Source: a virus. Taken from it: 23,325 nt of DNA. Both the position numbers and the translations under genes were made by a program. The notes beneath the pieces are model-generated. The model saw nothing but the letters and a program-made list of their open reading frames with translations. It made no database searches and was not told where the DNA came from. The stretch is taken from the IMG/VR virus record IMGVR_UViG_3300033571_018869, positions 1 to 23,325 of that record; one strand, given 5' to 3'. Of the stretch, positions 1-5,362 are shown in pieces; within the stretch, counting starts at the first letter, position 1, and each line of letters starts with the position of its first letter.

Positions 1-23
1 ACCTGTATATTATAAATATAGGT
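1..23 (+). promoter_or_regulatory. Hairpin overlapping a late-promoter-like box, upstream of HNH gene
   Basis: Bases 1-8 can pair with 16-23 (8 bp, one G-U), leaving a 7-base loop at 9-15. The sequence TATAAATA, the T4-type late promoter -10 consensus, lies at 11-18 and so overlaps the loop and the 3' arm. The left arm touches the window edge, so the stem may be longer. The box is 22 bases upstream of the HNH gene's ATG at 41. The arrangement resembles the clearer hairpin at 9372-9415 in front of the other free-standing homing endonuclease. Confidence 0.4.
11..18 (+). promoter_or_regulatory. Late promoter-like box TATAAATA
   Basis: An exact match to the T4 late promoter consensus TATAAATA, recognised in T4 by the gp55/gp33-modified polymerase. 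It ends 22 bases before the HNH gene start at 41. Homing endonucleases of T4-like phages are commonly transcribed late. No mapping is available, so this is a sequence match plus position. Confidence 0.5.
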
Positions 24-40
24 AGTTATTTGGTAAAATA

Positions 41-439
41 ATGGGAACTGGAAATCCAAAAGGAACAAATAGGGGTGGTGGACCAAGAAAAAATGCTTGT
101 ATATACCATCCCAGACCAGATGGTACTGTGTGGGTGGAAAGAAAAAAGCATTGTAAACAAGTTGGATATAAACATCATAAGGGATATATGGTGTTTAATC
201 ACGGATCTAGAGGTCAAGTTGCTATTCACCGATACATAGCGGAAGCTTTTATACCAAATCCAGAAGGAAAAGAACAAGTTGACCATATTAATAGAGTAAG
301 ACACGATAATCGAGTTGAAAATCTTAGATGGGTAACTAGACAAGAAAATATGAGTAATATAGTTTGGGGAGGAACTGAACAAAACGCCATAGACTACTTA
401 ACTGGATTAGGTTATACTATAATTAAACCTGATAATTAA
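41..439 (+). CDS. HNH homing endonuclease
   Basis: A 132-residue free-standing HNH nuclease. The HNH_3-type core spans about residues 60-106: His63 in 'AIHRYIAEAF', then 'QVDHINRVRHDNRVENLRW' with Asp81-His82, Asn90, Asn94 and Trp97, followed by the usual 'RQENMSN' tail. The N-terminus is basic and Gly-rich, as expected for DNA contact. Such enzymes nick or cleave a specific site, often in a neighbouring gene, and spread by gene conversion; the target here is unknown. The start is the first ATG after the TATAAATA box at 11-18; no clear Shine-Dalgarno sequence precedes it. The stop falls inside a 13-bp tandem repeat, so the last few codons may have been altered by slippage. It could lie within an intron of a gene beyond the left edge, which cannot be judged here. 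Confidence 0.85.
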   Translation: MGTGNPKGTNRGGGPRKNACIYHPRPDGTVWVERKKHCKQVGYKHHKGYMVFNHGSRGQVAIHRYIAEAFIPNPEGKEQVDHINRVRHDNRVENLRWVTRQENMSNIVWGGTEQNAIDYLTGLGYTIIKPDN

Positions 440-453
440 ACCTGATAATTAAA
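421..453. repeat. 13-bp tandem repeat, about 2.5 copies
   Basis: The unit AATTAAACCTGAT occurs at 421-433 and 434-446 and is followed by a partial copy at 447-453. It spans the stop codon of the HNH gene (TAA at 437-439). Probably replication slippage; the repeat determines the HNH C-terminus. Confidence 0.8.
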
Positions 454-520
454 AATAAATCATTCTAATAATATGCTCGGAGCAATTTTCAATAATCTGT
501 CTGAAACCCATTAACTTTTA

Positions 521-544
521 GGGGCCACAAGGCCCCTTTCTTTC
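521..544 (+). terminator. Rho-independent terminator after HNH region
   Basis: GGGGCC (521-526), loop ACAA (527-530), GGCCCC (531-536), then the T-rich run TTTCTTTC. A 6-bp all-GC stem in AT-rich DNA followed by U-rich RNA is a typical intrinsic terminator. It closes whatever transcription unit reads through the HNH gene and insulates the next operon. Confidence 0.85.
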
Positions 545-550
545 TAAATA
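544..550 (+). promoter_or_regulatory. Late promoter-like box CTAAATA
   Basis: CTAAATA sits directly after the terminator and 20 bases upstream of the ATG at 571. The same heptamer precedes the starts at 2399 and 16660 at similar distances, and related boxes precede other starts in this window. It resembles the relaxed T4 late promoter consensus. Inferred from recurrence and position. Confidence 0.45.
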
Positions 551-570
551 AGACAACTAGATTAAAAATA

Positions 571-810
571 ATGGGTGGCTTCATTTCTGATTGTGGAAAT
601 TATGGGGTTTTTAAGTTTGGAAAGCAATGGATGGTTGTTTATCGTGGCCAACAGCTAGAAGTGTTCAAAACAATTCCTCAATGTAGAAAGTTTATCAAAG
701 ATCATCAGGACAGTTTAACGACTGTCACACAAGAAACCAAATCCCGGAATTCACCTGCTAAAATAAAACCAAGTTCCAAAAGAATCAAAAATAATATGAG
801 CCCAAACTAA
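571..810 (+). CDS. Hypothetical phage protein, 79 aa
   Basis: Not recognised. The N-terminal half looks compact (alternating hydrophobic segments, 'YGVFKFGKQWMVVYRGQQLEVF'-like, about residues 11-33). The C-terminal half, from about residue 45, is a basic Ser/Lys-rich tail. It is the first gene after the terminator at 521-544, 20 bases from the CTAAATA box at 544-550. Its stop (TAA) overlaps the ATG of the next gene (TAATG), which indicates translational coupling. Confidence 0.65.
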   Translation: MGGFISDCGNYGVFKFGKQWMVVYRGQQLEVFKTIPQCRKFIKDHQDSLTTVTQETKSRNSPAKIKPSSKRIKNNMSPN

Positions 811-1055
811 TGTTTATAAATTCTTATTACTTCAGTCTGTTTTTTATTTTTTGCATCTTGGCTGCAATGATGTTAATTGATAAAAATGTGGCAGATTATT
901 TTCTTTTGGTTCTTAAGGTAGTCAAATTAACTATCGACCGGTATATTTGGATGATTCGACTGCAACCTAAAAACCCAATTACTAACTTTATTATGAAAAG
1001 GAAATATGAAAAAATTTCAAAAGAACTCCACCAAAAACTAAACGATTCTAAATGA
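810..1055 (+). CDS. Small membrane-associated hypothetical protein, 81 aa
   Basis: Not recognised by family. Residues about 4-24 are strongly hydrophobic ('YYFSLFFIFCILAAMMLI'), a probable membrane span or signal anchor, followed by a second hydrophobic stretch (about 29-41) and a basic, charged C-terminus that would face the cytoplasm. Its start overlaps the previous stop (TAATG) and its stop overlaps the next start (ATGA at 1052-1055), so it sits in a coupled operon. Confidence 0.65.
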   Translation: MFINSYYFSLFFIFCILAAMMLIDKNVADYFLLVLKVVKLTIDRYIWMIRLQPKNPITNFIMKRKYEKISKELHQKLNDSK

Positions 1056-1645
1056 TTATGGATGACAAATTTGATCTATCTTCCTTGCAAACAAGGATTA
1101 ATGATATAAAAAAAGATGGTCAGGAGTCTGCTGATTTTACTATAGAATTTCTACAGTGTCTTATGGAAAGACATGATCTTGGAAAATCTATACCGGAAGA
1201 TTATGAACTGGACAATATTCCAGAAGCAATATTTGAATGTTTACGGAAAGGAGAAATTCCTAATAGAGACGAAATTATGTTGATGGATTCGGATACACAA
1301 AATTTCTTTTTATTTGAAATGATCTGGACCTGTGGCATGACTGCAGTAGCCTTTTATACTGCGGACGAAGAAAAGATTGATGATTTGCCCAATACGTTTG
1401 AGACTATTTTGGCAATGTCCAATGTCTCGCCGGGGCATTGGAGTGCGTGCTATTTAATTGCTGTCCTAACGCTACTCATGGCGCGAGTTCCAACAGAAGA
1501 AATGATTTCTAAAATGACAAATAACTTTTCAGGTGACCCAGATCAGATTCAGTCCAATTTAGATTATTTCATTGAATTTGCTTCTGCATTACTTTGGAGG
1601 CATGTAGAAGATTCGGTGTATCATTCTGATATTACTTGTGAATAG
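1052..1645 (+). CDS. Hypothetical phage protein, 197 aa
   Basis: No family recognised. The protein is acidic and mostly helical by appearance. A central hydrophobic stretch (about residues 131-147, 'HWSACYLIAVLTLLMARV') could be a buried helix or a weak membrane segment. The start at 1052 overlaps the upstream stop by four bases (ATGA); an in-frame ATG at 1058 is the alternative. The last eight bases overlap the small GTG-started gene at 1638. Confidence 0.7.
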   Translation: MIMDDKFDLSSLQTRINDIKKDGQESADFTIEFLQCLMERHDLGKSIPEDYELDNIPEAIFECLRKGEIPNRDEIMLMDSDTQNFFLFEMIWTCGMTAVAFYTADEEKIDDLPNTFETILAMSNVSPGHWSACYLIAVLTLLMARVPTEEMISKMTNNFSGDPDQIQSNLDYFIEFASALLWRHVEDSVYHSDITCE

Positions 1646-1784
1646 ACTAGATTCTACTACTCCATGGTATGAGTTTTTGAGTTACTGTGAATGTTGTTAT
1701 TCTTTAGGAGTAACTCCCTCTGTCACAAGATTTATTCGGTACAACGAATATTTTAAAAGTAATTTCAATGAAAAGAAAAACTAA
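1638..1784 (+). CDS. Small hypothetical protein, 48 aa, GTG start
   Basis: Read directly from the sequence: GTG at 1638-1640, TAA at 1782-1784. The product (MNRLDSTTPWYEFLSYCECC, then YSLGVTPSVTRFIRYNEYFK and a basic tail) looks like a real aromatic/Cys-rich small domain. It fills the otherwise empty 1646-1767 gap, overlapping the upstream gene by 8 bases and the downstream gene by 17. No strong Shine-Dalgarno sequence, so expression would depend on coupling to the upstream gene. Function unknown. Confidence 0.6.
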   Translation: MNRLDSTTPWYEFLSYCECCYSLGVTPSVTRFIRYNEYFKSNFNEKKN

Positions 1785-1989
1785 ACTCAAAGAGGAGGAA
1801 ATCAATTTAGATATTCCTCCATTTCATGAAATGTTTCCCATAACATTACTACATAATGATGGGGGAATTGAAAAAGTTTGTTATTTTATGTGTAAAGAAC
1901 ATTTACAAACATATATAACAAGAAACAAACTCAAGAAAAACCAAGTAAACATTCAAAAAACAGGAGAACGAAATAATGGCTCTAAGTGA
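1768..1989 (+). CDS. Hypothetical phage protein, 73 aa
   Basis: Not recognised. The core 'GGIEKVCYFMCKEHLQTYI' (about residues 32-50) contains two Cys separated by three residues. The ends are lysine-rich. It resembles the small proteins common in cyanophage operons that carry a 'CYF.CKEHLQ.YI' type segment, but no function is known to me. The start overlaps the preceding small gene; its 3' end overlaps the next start at 1976 by 14 bases. Confidence 0.65.
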   Translation: MKRKTKLKEEEINLDIPPFHEMFPITLLHNDGGIEKVCYFMCKEHLQTYITRNKLKKNQVNIQKTGERNNGSK

Positions 1990-2200
1990 AAAAGTTGAAG
2001 ACAAATTGAAGGAAGCCGAAGGAATTCTCAGGGATTCTTTGTACTGGGCCTCCAAAAATGAAAACCCCGGAACTCTCAATGCAATTTCTAAGATCATTTC
2101 TCAACTTGATTATTTGATTAAAGTGGATAAAATTAATGATCAGGTAGAAAATTTTATTAAAAAACAAGGCGGCAACGACATTTTTAGGGGTTTTTTTTGA
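1976..2200 (+). CDS. Hypothetical helical protein, 74 aa
   Basis: A predicted all-helical charged protein with heptad-like spacing (residues about 1-60). Not recognised. The start has a good ribosome site (CAGGAGAA about 10 bases upstream). The gene ends in a run of eight T's followed by TGA, which overlaps the ATG of the next gene (TGATG). See the finding on possible frameshifting at this run. Confidence 0.7.
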   Translation: MALSEKVEDKLKEAEGILRDSLYWASKNENPGTLNAISKIISQLDYLIKVDKINDQVENFIKKQGGNDIFRGFF

Positions 2201-2376
2201 TGAACAATTATCTTACCGATTCTGAGCAAAAAGAACTTACTGCCCTAAAGAGGGCCATTAACGACAACGTGTCATCCGTTCATTACAATAAAATGGAGCG
2301 TTTTTCGGAATTGCTTGTAAGAACTCTTTCCGGTAAAGGAGCCGGTGAGATATTTTTAGAGCCAACAAATTTCTAA
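2200..2376 (+). CDS. Small hypothetical protein, 58 aa
   Basis: Read directly: ATG at 2200-2202 and TAA at 2374-2376. The product begins MNNYLTDSEQKELTALKRAI and ends with 'GAGEIFLEPTNF'. It is a plausible soluble helical protein of unknown function. It fills the gap between the genes at 1976 and 2399 and is coupled to the upstream gene by a TGATG overlap. Confidence 0.65.
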   Translation: MNNYLTDSEQKELTALKRAINDNVSSVHYNKMERFSELLVRTLSGKGAGEIFLEPTNF

Positions 2377-2379
2377 ATA
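2373..2379 (+). promoter_or_regulatory. Late promoter-like box CTAAATA
   Basis: CTAAATA overlaps the stop codon of the preceding gene and lies 19 bases before the ATG at 2399, the same geometry as at 544-550. A candidate late promoter for the coiled-coil gene and glutaredoxin. Motif recurrence is the only support. Confidence 0.4.
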
Positions 2380-2398
2380 GTCAAAAATACTGTTAGAG

Positions 2399-2623
2399 AT
2401 GAAAACGTATAGCCAGTTTTTAGAACAAACTTCTAGTGTTTTAGATAGGCAGTTAGTGGCCAGAGAAAAGCAAAGGAAAGATTTGGAAGATAGAGCATTA
2501 AAAGCTAAACAAGAAAGAGAGGAACGTGCTGCTCAGCTAGAGCAAGAAAGAGTGGACCGAGAAAATGAGCGAAAAGAAAGGGAAGACGAGCAAAGATTAG
2601 GACGTTTAGAAGCAGGGAGGTAA
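2399..2623 (+). CDS. Charged coiled-coil protein, 74 aa
   Basis: After an N-terminal 'MKTYSQFLEQ' segment (a start type I associate with structural or assembly proteins of cyanophages), residues about 18-74 are almost entirely E, R, K, Q, A and L in heptad-compatible spacing, so a single long coiled coil is expected. Function unknown; a scaffold-like or oligomerisation role is possible but unproven. A CTAAATA box at 2373 lies just upstream. The stop is 8 bases before glutaredoxin. Confidence 0.7.
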   Translation: MKTYSQFLEQTSSVLDRQLVAREKQRKDLEDRALKAKQEREERAAQLEQERVDRENERKEREDEQRLGRLEAGR

Positions 2624-2631
2624 CAAAACGT

Positions 2632-2868
2632 ATGAAATTTACTATCTATTCTAAAACTGGTTGTCCATATTGTGAAAAAATTAAGGCAATTATGCACTCA
2701 TACAACTTTGAACATGTAGTGTATAATCTTGATGAGGATTTTACCAGACATCAATTTATTGAAGAATTTGGATTAGGAACTACTTTCCCCCAAGTTGTCC
2801 TTAACGATAAGCGACTAGGTGGATGCGTTGATACAGTGAAGTATTTAAGAGAAAATAAATTGGTTTAA
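2632..2868 (+). CDS. Glutaredoxin
   Basis: A 78-residue thioredoxin-fold redox protein. The active site Cys11-Pro-Tyr-Cys14 follows the first beta strand ('FTIYSKTGCPYC'); the cis-proline loop 'TTFPQVVLND' (about residues 49-58) and the 'GGCVDT' glutathione-binding segment are both present. Length and motif order match classical glutaredoxins. Such phage proteins reduce ribonucleotide reductase, as T4 NrdC does, and so support deoxynucleotide supply; thyX lies in the same operon. The ribosome site GGGAGG is at 2615-2620. The stop TAA overlaps the next ATG. Confidence 0.93.
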   Translation: MKFTIYSKTGCPYCEKIKAIMHSYNFEHVVYNLDEDFTRHQFIEEFGLGTTFPQVVLNDKRLGGCVDTVKYLRENKLV

Positions 2869-3218
2869 TGAATCAAGTTTTTTGTGATATTGAAATGGCC
2901 ATAGATATGGCCTTTAAAGAAAAAAGATTTGTCATGAACTTTTTTTCTTATCTTAAGACCATAAATGCAAGGCGAATTGATGCCCAAGAATTTAAGGCTA
3001 GTAATACAGCAATTAATATAAAAACTATTGCAGAAGATTTGAGATTGTATATTGAAGGCGGTCAGACTGATGAAGCCAAACAACTCAGAGAAGCATATGG
3101 ACATCTTTCAAAACCAGAAGCCAGAAAGATTATGAATTATATTCTTGGATTCATTTCAGACTGCGATGAATACATTAAAGAAAAGAATGCAAAAAAACGT
3201 AGACGCAAACCTAAATAA
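2868..3218 (+). CDS. Hypothetical phage protein, 116 aa
   Basis: Not recognised. It appears predominantly helical and ends in a very basic tail ('KKRRRKPK'), suggesting contact with nucleic acid or an acidic partner. Coupled to glutaredoxin by a TAATG overlap. The stop lies next to a CTAAATA heptamer (3211-3217), which may be chance because Pro-Lys-stop generates it. Confidence 0.7.
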   Translation: MNQVFCDIEMAIDMAFKEKRFVMNFFSYLKTINARRIDAQEFKASNTAINIKTIAEDLRLYIEGGQTDEAKQLREAYGHLSKPEARKIMNYILGFISDCDEYIKEKNAKKRRRKPK

Positions 3219-3405
3219 TACAAGCAATCAAGGATTCAATTGGATGCTTGATTCACAAAGAGATAATAACAAGGAGGAACAGATTTTTAATTTTAGTTTA
3301 CAGAAATCTGTTTCTTTGTTTTCTAAGAGATTTCAGTTTTCTGTAAGTTTAACCGGAACTAAATCTAAGGAGAACACAAATGTACGCGATAGCAATTTTC
3401 ATTAG
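3187..3405 (+). CDS. Hypothetical small protein (start uncertain), up to 72 aa
   Basis: An open frame covers the 3219-3379 gap. Its C-terminal part ('FNFSLQKSVSLFSKRFQFSV' then 'SLTGTKSKEN') looks like amphipathic beta strands of a real small protein. The start is unclear: ATG at 3145 would overlap the previous gene by 74 bases, ATG 3187 by 32, and ATG 3244 by none. An excellent Shine-Dalgarno AAGGAGG at 3271-3277 is followed, five bases on, only by an in-frame ATT. It overlaps the next gene's start by 26 bases. Function unknown. Confidence 0.45.
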   Translation: MQKNVDANLNNTSNQGFNWMLDSQRDNNKEEQIFNFSLQKSVSLFSKRFQFSVSLTGTKSKENTNVRDSNFH

Positions 3406-3649
3406 CGTAATTTTAGTATTATTGCTTTTTGTAGTCGGGGCGATTGTTGGGTGGATTGCCTCTTTTTATATTAATAAGAAAGAAGAAGAGCCACCATTCA
3501 TACATCCCGAATTTCTAGATAGTTCTGGTAATATTATTCCAGACGAAATTATTGCACTGAGATTTACACCTAAATTAAACATTGAGGAGGATTATTACGA
3601 TGACACAGACTGCGGTGAAGAATCCGAGGACTACGGCGAAACAAGTTGA
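3380..3649 (+). CDS. Small membrane protein, 89 aa
   Basis: One clear N-terminal membrane span (residues about 3-31, 'AIAIFISVILVLLLFVVGAI' then 'VGWIASFY'), followed by a Lys/Glu-rich stretch, a conserved-looking 'HPEFLDSSGNIIPDEIIALRF' section and a very acidic tail. Topology is probably N-out with a cytoplasmic acidic domain. The good ribosome site AGGAGA precedes the ATG. Similar short membrane proteins occur in cyanomyoviruses; function unknown. Its last 50 bases overlap the next gene. Confidence 0.75.
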   Translation: MYAIAIFISVILVLLLFVVGAIVGWIASFYINKKEEEPPFIHPEFLDSSGNIIPDEIIALRFTPKLNIEEDYYDDTDCGEESEDYGETS

Positions 3650-4160
3650 ATTACCACCTAACCCGTTTCAGCATGAAATTCTAGAGCTTGCGTGTTCCCA
3701 AAGAACCAATGCTAAAAAAATTGAAGTTCTTCAAAAGTATCAAAATGATGCTCTGATTAGTCTTTTTATCTGGAATTATGATGATTCAGTGATTACTATC
3801 ATCCCAGAAGGAGATGTTCCATATTCAAGTAATCCCGATATTGCACCGGGAAATGATTCCCTTTCAGAAGCGATTAAAAAACAGATTGACGATAAGATGG
3901 TTGATGCTGTTGGTGGCAATCTAAAAACAACACTTAGAAACGAATACACAAAGTTCCATTACTTCATTAAGGGTGGGGACAATACATTAAGTTCTATTCG
4001 TAGGGAAACTATTTTTATTCAAATGCTTGAGGGACTTCATCCCAAAGAAGCCGAAATTATGTGTCTTGTAAAAGACAAAAAACTCACTGATCGCTACAAA
4101 CTATCTTTTGATCTAATTAAAGAAGCATACCCATTTATTAGGTGGGGAGGTCGGTCGTGA
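3600..4160 (+). CDS. DUF6433-like conserved T4-like phage protein, 186 aa
   Basis: The start is the ATG at 3600, nine bases after a strong GAGGAGG (3584-3590). The sequence has the look of a widespread T4-like phage family of unknown function (I believe DUF6433): an N-terminal helix pair ('NAKKIEVLQKYQNDALISLF'), a beta segment with 'PEGDVPY', and a C-terminal helical part containing 'FIKGGDNTLSSIRRETIFIQ', 'LHPKEAEIMCLVKDKKL' and a final 'AYPF'. Function unknown; synteny with replication and nucleotide genes is usual. The stop overlaps the next start (TGATG). The family assignment is from memory of motifs. Confidence 0.75.
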   Translation: MTQTAVKNPRTTAKQVELPPNPFQHEILELACSQRTNAKKIEVLQKYQNDALISLFIWNYDDSVITIIPEGDVPYSSNPDIAPGNDSLSEAIKKQIDDKMVDAVGGNLKTTLRNEYTKFHYFIKGGDNTLSSIRRETIFIQMLEGLHPKEAEIMCLVKDKKLTDRYKLSFDLIKEAYPFIRWGGRS

Positions 4161-4465
4161 TGTGGTCTGAAGAAGAAAAATTATCTTTACCTAAACAATA
4201 TAATTGCCAGCTTCTTTTTTCTAACGCAACGATGGCCCAGGCTAAAGATAAAAGTCTTCCTAAAGATGCATATTTAGTCTTTTATGAGAATTCTGATGGA
4301 ATTGTTTCTATGGATGTATGTAGATGCAGTAAGCGTTCTAATTTATTTGATTTGTATTATGACAAATTCCGAAATGTAAAAGATATTCGTTTTGGTTATG
4401 GTAATGTTAACCCTAAATTATGGGGAGAACAGGACAAAAAAGAAAAGAAAAAGAGGAACTCCTGA
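4160..4465 (+). CDS. Conserved hypothetical phage protein, 101 aa
   Basis: Starts at ATG 4160, overlapping the preceding TGA, with GGGGAGG at 4144-4150 as ribosome site; an in-frame GTG at 4142 lies upstream of that site and is rejected. The sequence 'AKDKSLPKDAYLVFYENSDG' followed by 'MDVCRCSKRSNLFDLYYDKF' and 'FGYGNVNPKLWG' appears to be a compact conserved domain. I associate it with cyanophage genomes but know no function. The tail is lysine-rich. The stop overlaps the next ATG. Confidence 0.75.
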   Translation: MWSEEEKLSLPKQYNCQLLFSNATMAQAKDKSLPKDAYLVFYENSDGIVSMDVCRCSKRSNLFDLYYDKFRNVKDIRFGYGNVNPKLWGEQDKKEKKKRNS

Positions 4466-4662
4466 TGACAATAGGTTTTGGTGAAAGCGATAAATTTAGA
4501 CTCTCAATAAATAAACAAGAAATAAACAATATCATTAAAAAATATAAAAAAGCAAAAAAAATTATGAAATCAAATCTTTATCAGATTCAGGTCATGGATG
4601 AAACTGAGACATATATTACCAATCTAATTAAAGAAGCCGAGGCTGACCCTCCTGTTGAATGA
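4465..4662 (+). CDS. Hypothetical protein, 65 aa
   Basis: Start at ATG 4465, overlapping the upstream TGA, with GAGGAAC about eight bases before it. An earlier in-frame ATG at 4420 would lie inside the preceding gene with no ribosome site. The product is helical with a strongly basic centre (residues about 19-33) and an acidic end. Not recognised. The stop overlaps the speD start. Confidence 0.6.
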   Translation: MTIGFGESDKFRLSINKQEINNIIKKYKKAKKIMKSNLYQIQVMDETETYITNLIKEAEADPPVE

Positions 4663-4988
4663 TGGGAAAACACTACATTTTAAACCTGTATGGGTGCAAG
4701 TTTGAACTTCTAGATGATTTAGAGTTTCTTTTGGGATTGCTTACAGATTCGGCTCTTCTTTGTAATGCTACTATCTTACAAAAATCTTATCATAAATTTG
4801 AACCACAGGGAGTAACAATTATTTTACTTTTAGCCGAGTCACACATTTCAATTCATACTGTTCCTGAAAAGGGTGAAGCCTATGCGGATGTTTTTACATG
4901 TAGTGAGGTTGATCCAGTGATTGGATGCCATAAAATAATCCAGGAGTTGCATCCAGAAAGTTATAATTTGGAGTTTATCCCCCGATGA
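4659..4988 (+). CDS. speD: S-adenosylmethionine decarboxylase proenzyme
   Basis: A 109-residue bacterial/archaeal-type AdoMet decarboxylase. It makes decarboxylated AdoMet, the aminopropyl donor for spermidine. The segment 'LLAESHISIHTVPEKGEAYA' followed by 'DVFTC' is diagnostic: self-cleavage between Glu60 and Ser61 would generate the pyruvoyl cofactor, and His66 and Cys81 match the processing and catalytic residues with family spacing. Length is near the usual small-subunit size of about 120-130. Two adjacent ATGs (4659, 4662) are possible starts; both overlap the previous stop. The stop overlaps the next ATG. No spermidine synthase lies in the window, so the phage enzyme would feed the host pathway. 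Confidence 0.93.
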   Translation: MMGKHYILNLYGCKFELLDDLEFLLGLLTDSALLCNATILQKSYHKFEPQGVTIILLLAESHISIHTVPEKGEAYADVFTCSEVDPVIGCHKIIQELHPESYNLEFIPR

Positions 4989-5206
4989 AAAATGAAAGAA
5001 TAAAACTGATTATTAAAAATATAGAACTTCTTCTTGAGCAATTAAAATTAGAAGTTATTGATGAAGAAGTTTTACCGATTGAAAATAAAAATGTTATTGA
5101 TATTCGGGATCTTATAACCAAAGATGATTATGAAGAACCTGAGTATTATGAAGACCCTGATTATTTACCAAATGTTTCTGTAAAATGGAGAAATACCGAT
5201 GTATGA
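4985..5206 (+). CDS. Acidic hypothetical protein, 73 aa
   Basis: Not recognised. An N-terminal helix (residues about 5-30) is followed by an acidic, Tyr/Asp/Glu/Pro-rich region ('YEEPEYYEDPDYLP') that is probably disordered. It overlaps speD by four bases (ATGA) and the next small gene by eight, so it belongs to the same coupled operon. Confidence 0.6.
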   Translation: MKNERIKLIIKNIELLLEQLKLEVIDEEVLPIENKNVIDIRDLITKDDYEEPEYYEDPDYLPNVSVKWRNTDV

Positions 5207-5360
5207 TTTAACTGATTTTGAAAAAGGACTAGGAAACTTTTCTGATAGAGTAGAAATTATTGTTGGCCTAGAGATGGGTGATAAATTGTCGTCTGATGAG
5301 GCTTATAAAATGATTAAAGAAGAATTTAAAAAACTTAAAAAAATCCATAAGGAAATTTGA
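5199..5360 (+). CDS. Small hypothetical protein, 53 aa
   Basis: Read directly: ATG 5199-5201, TGA 5358-5360. The product MYDLTDFEKGLGNFSDRVEI continues as a charged helix ending in a Lys-rich tail ('KKLKKIHKEI'). It fills the space between the gene at 4985 and thyX, overlapping the former by 8 bases and ending 2 bases before the thyX ATG. It contains the thyX ribosome site. Function unknown. Confidence 0.65.
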   Translation: MYDLTDFEKGLGNFSDRVEIIVGLEMGDKLSSDEAYKMIKEEFKKLKKIHKEI

Positions 5361-5362
5361 TT

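Noticed and set aside
3582-3599. TTG start at 3582 for the DUF6433-like gene
   Set aside because: It places the GAGGAGG ribosome site inside the coding region; ATG 3600 is correctly spaced after it.
4142-4159. GTG start at 4142 for the 101-residue gene
   Set aside because: The GGGGAGG ribosome site lies within this extension and ATG 4160 overlaps the upstream stop, as elsewhere in the operon.
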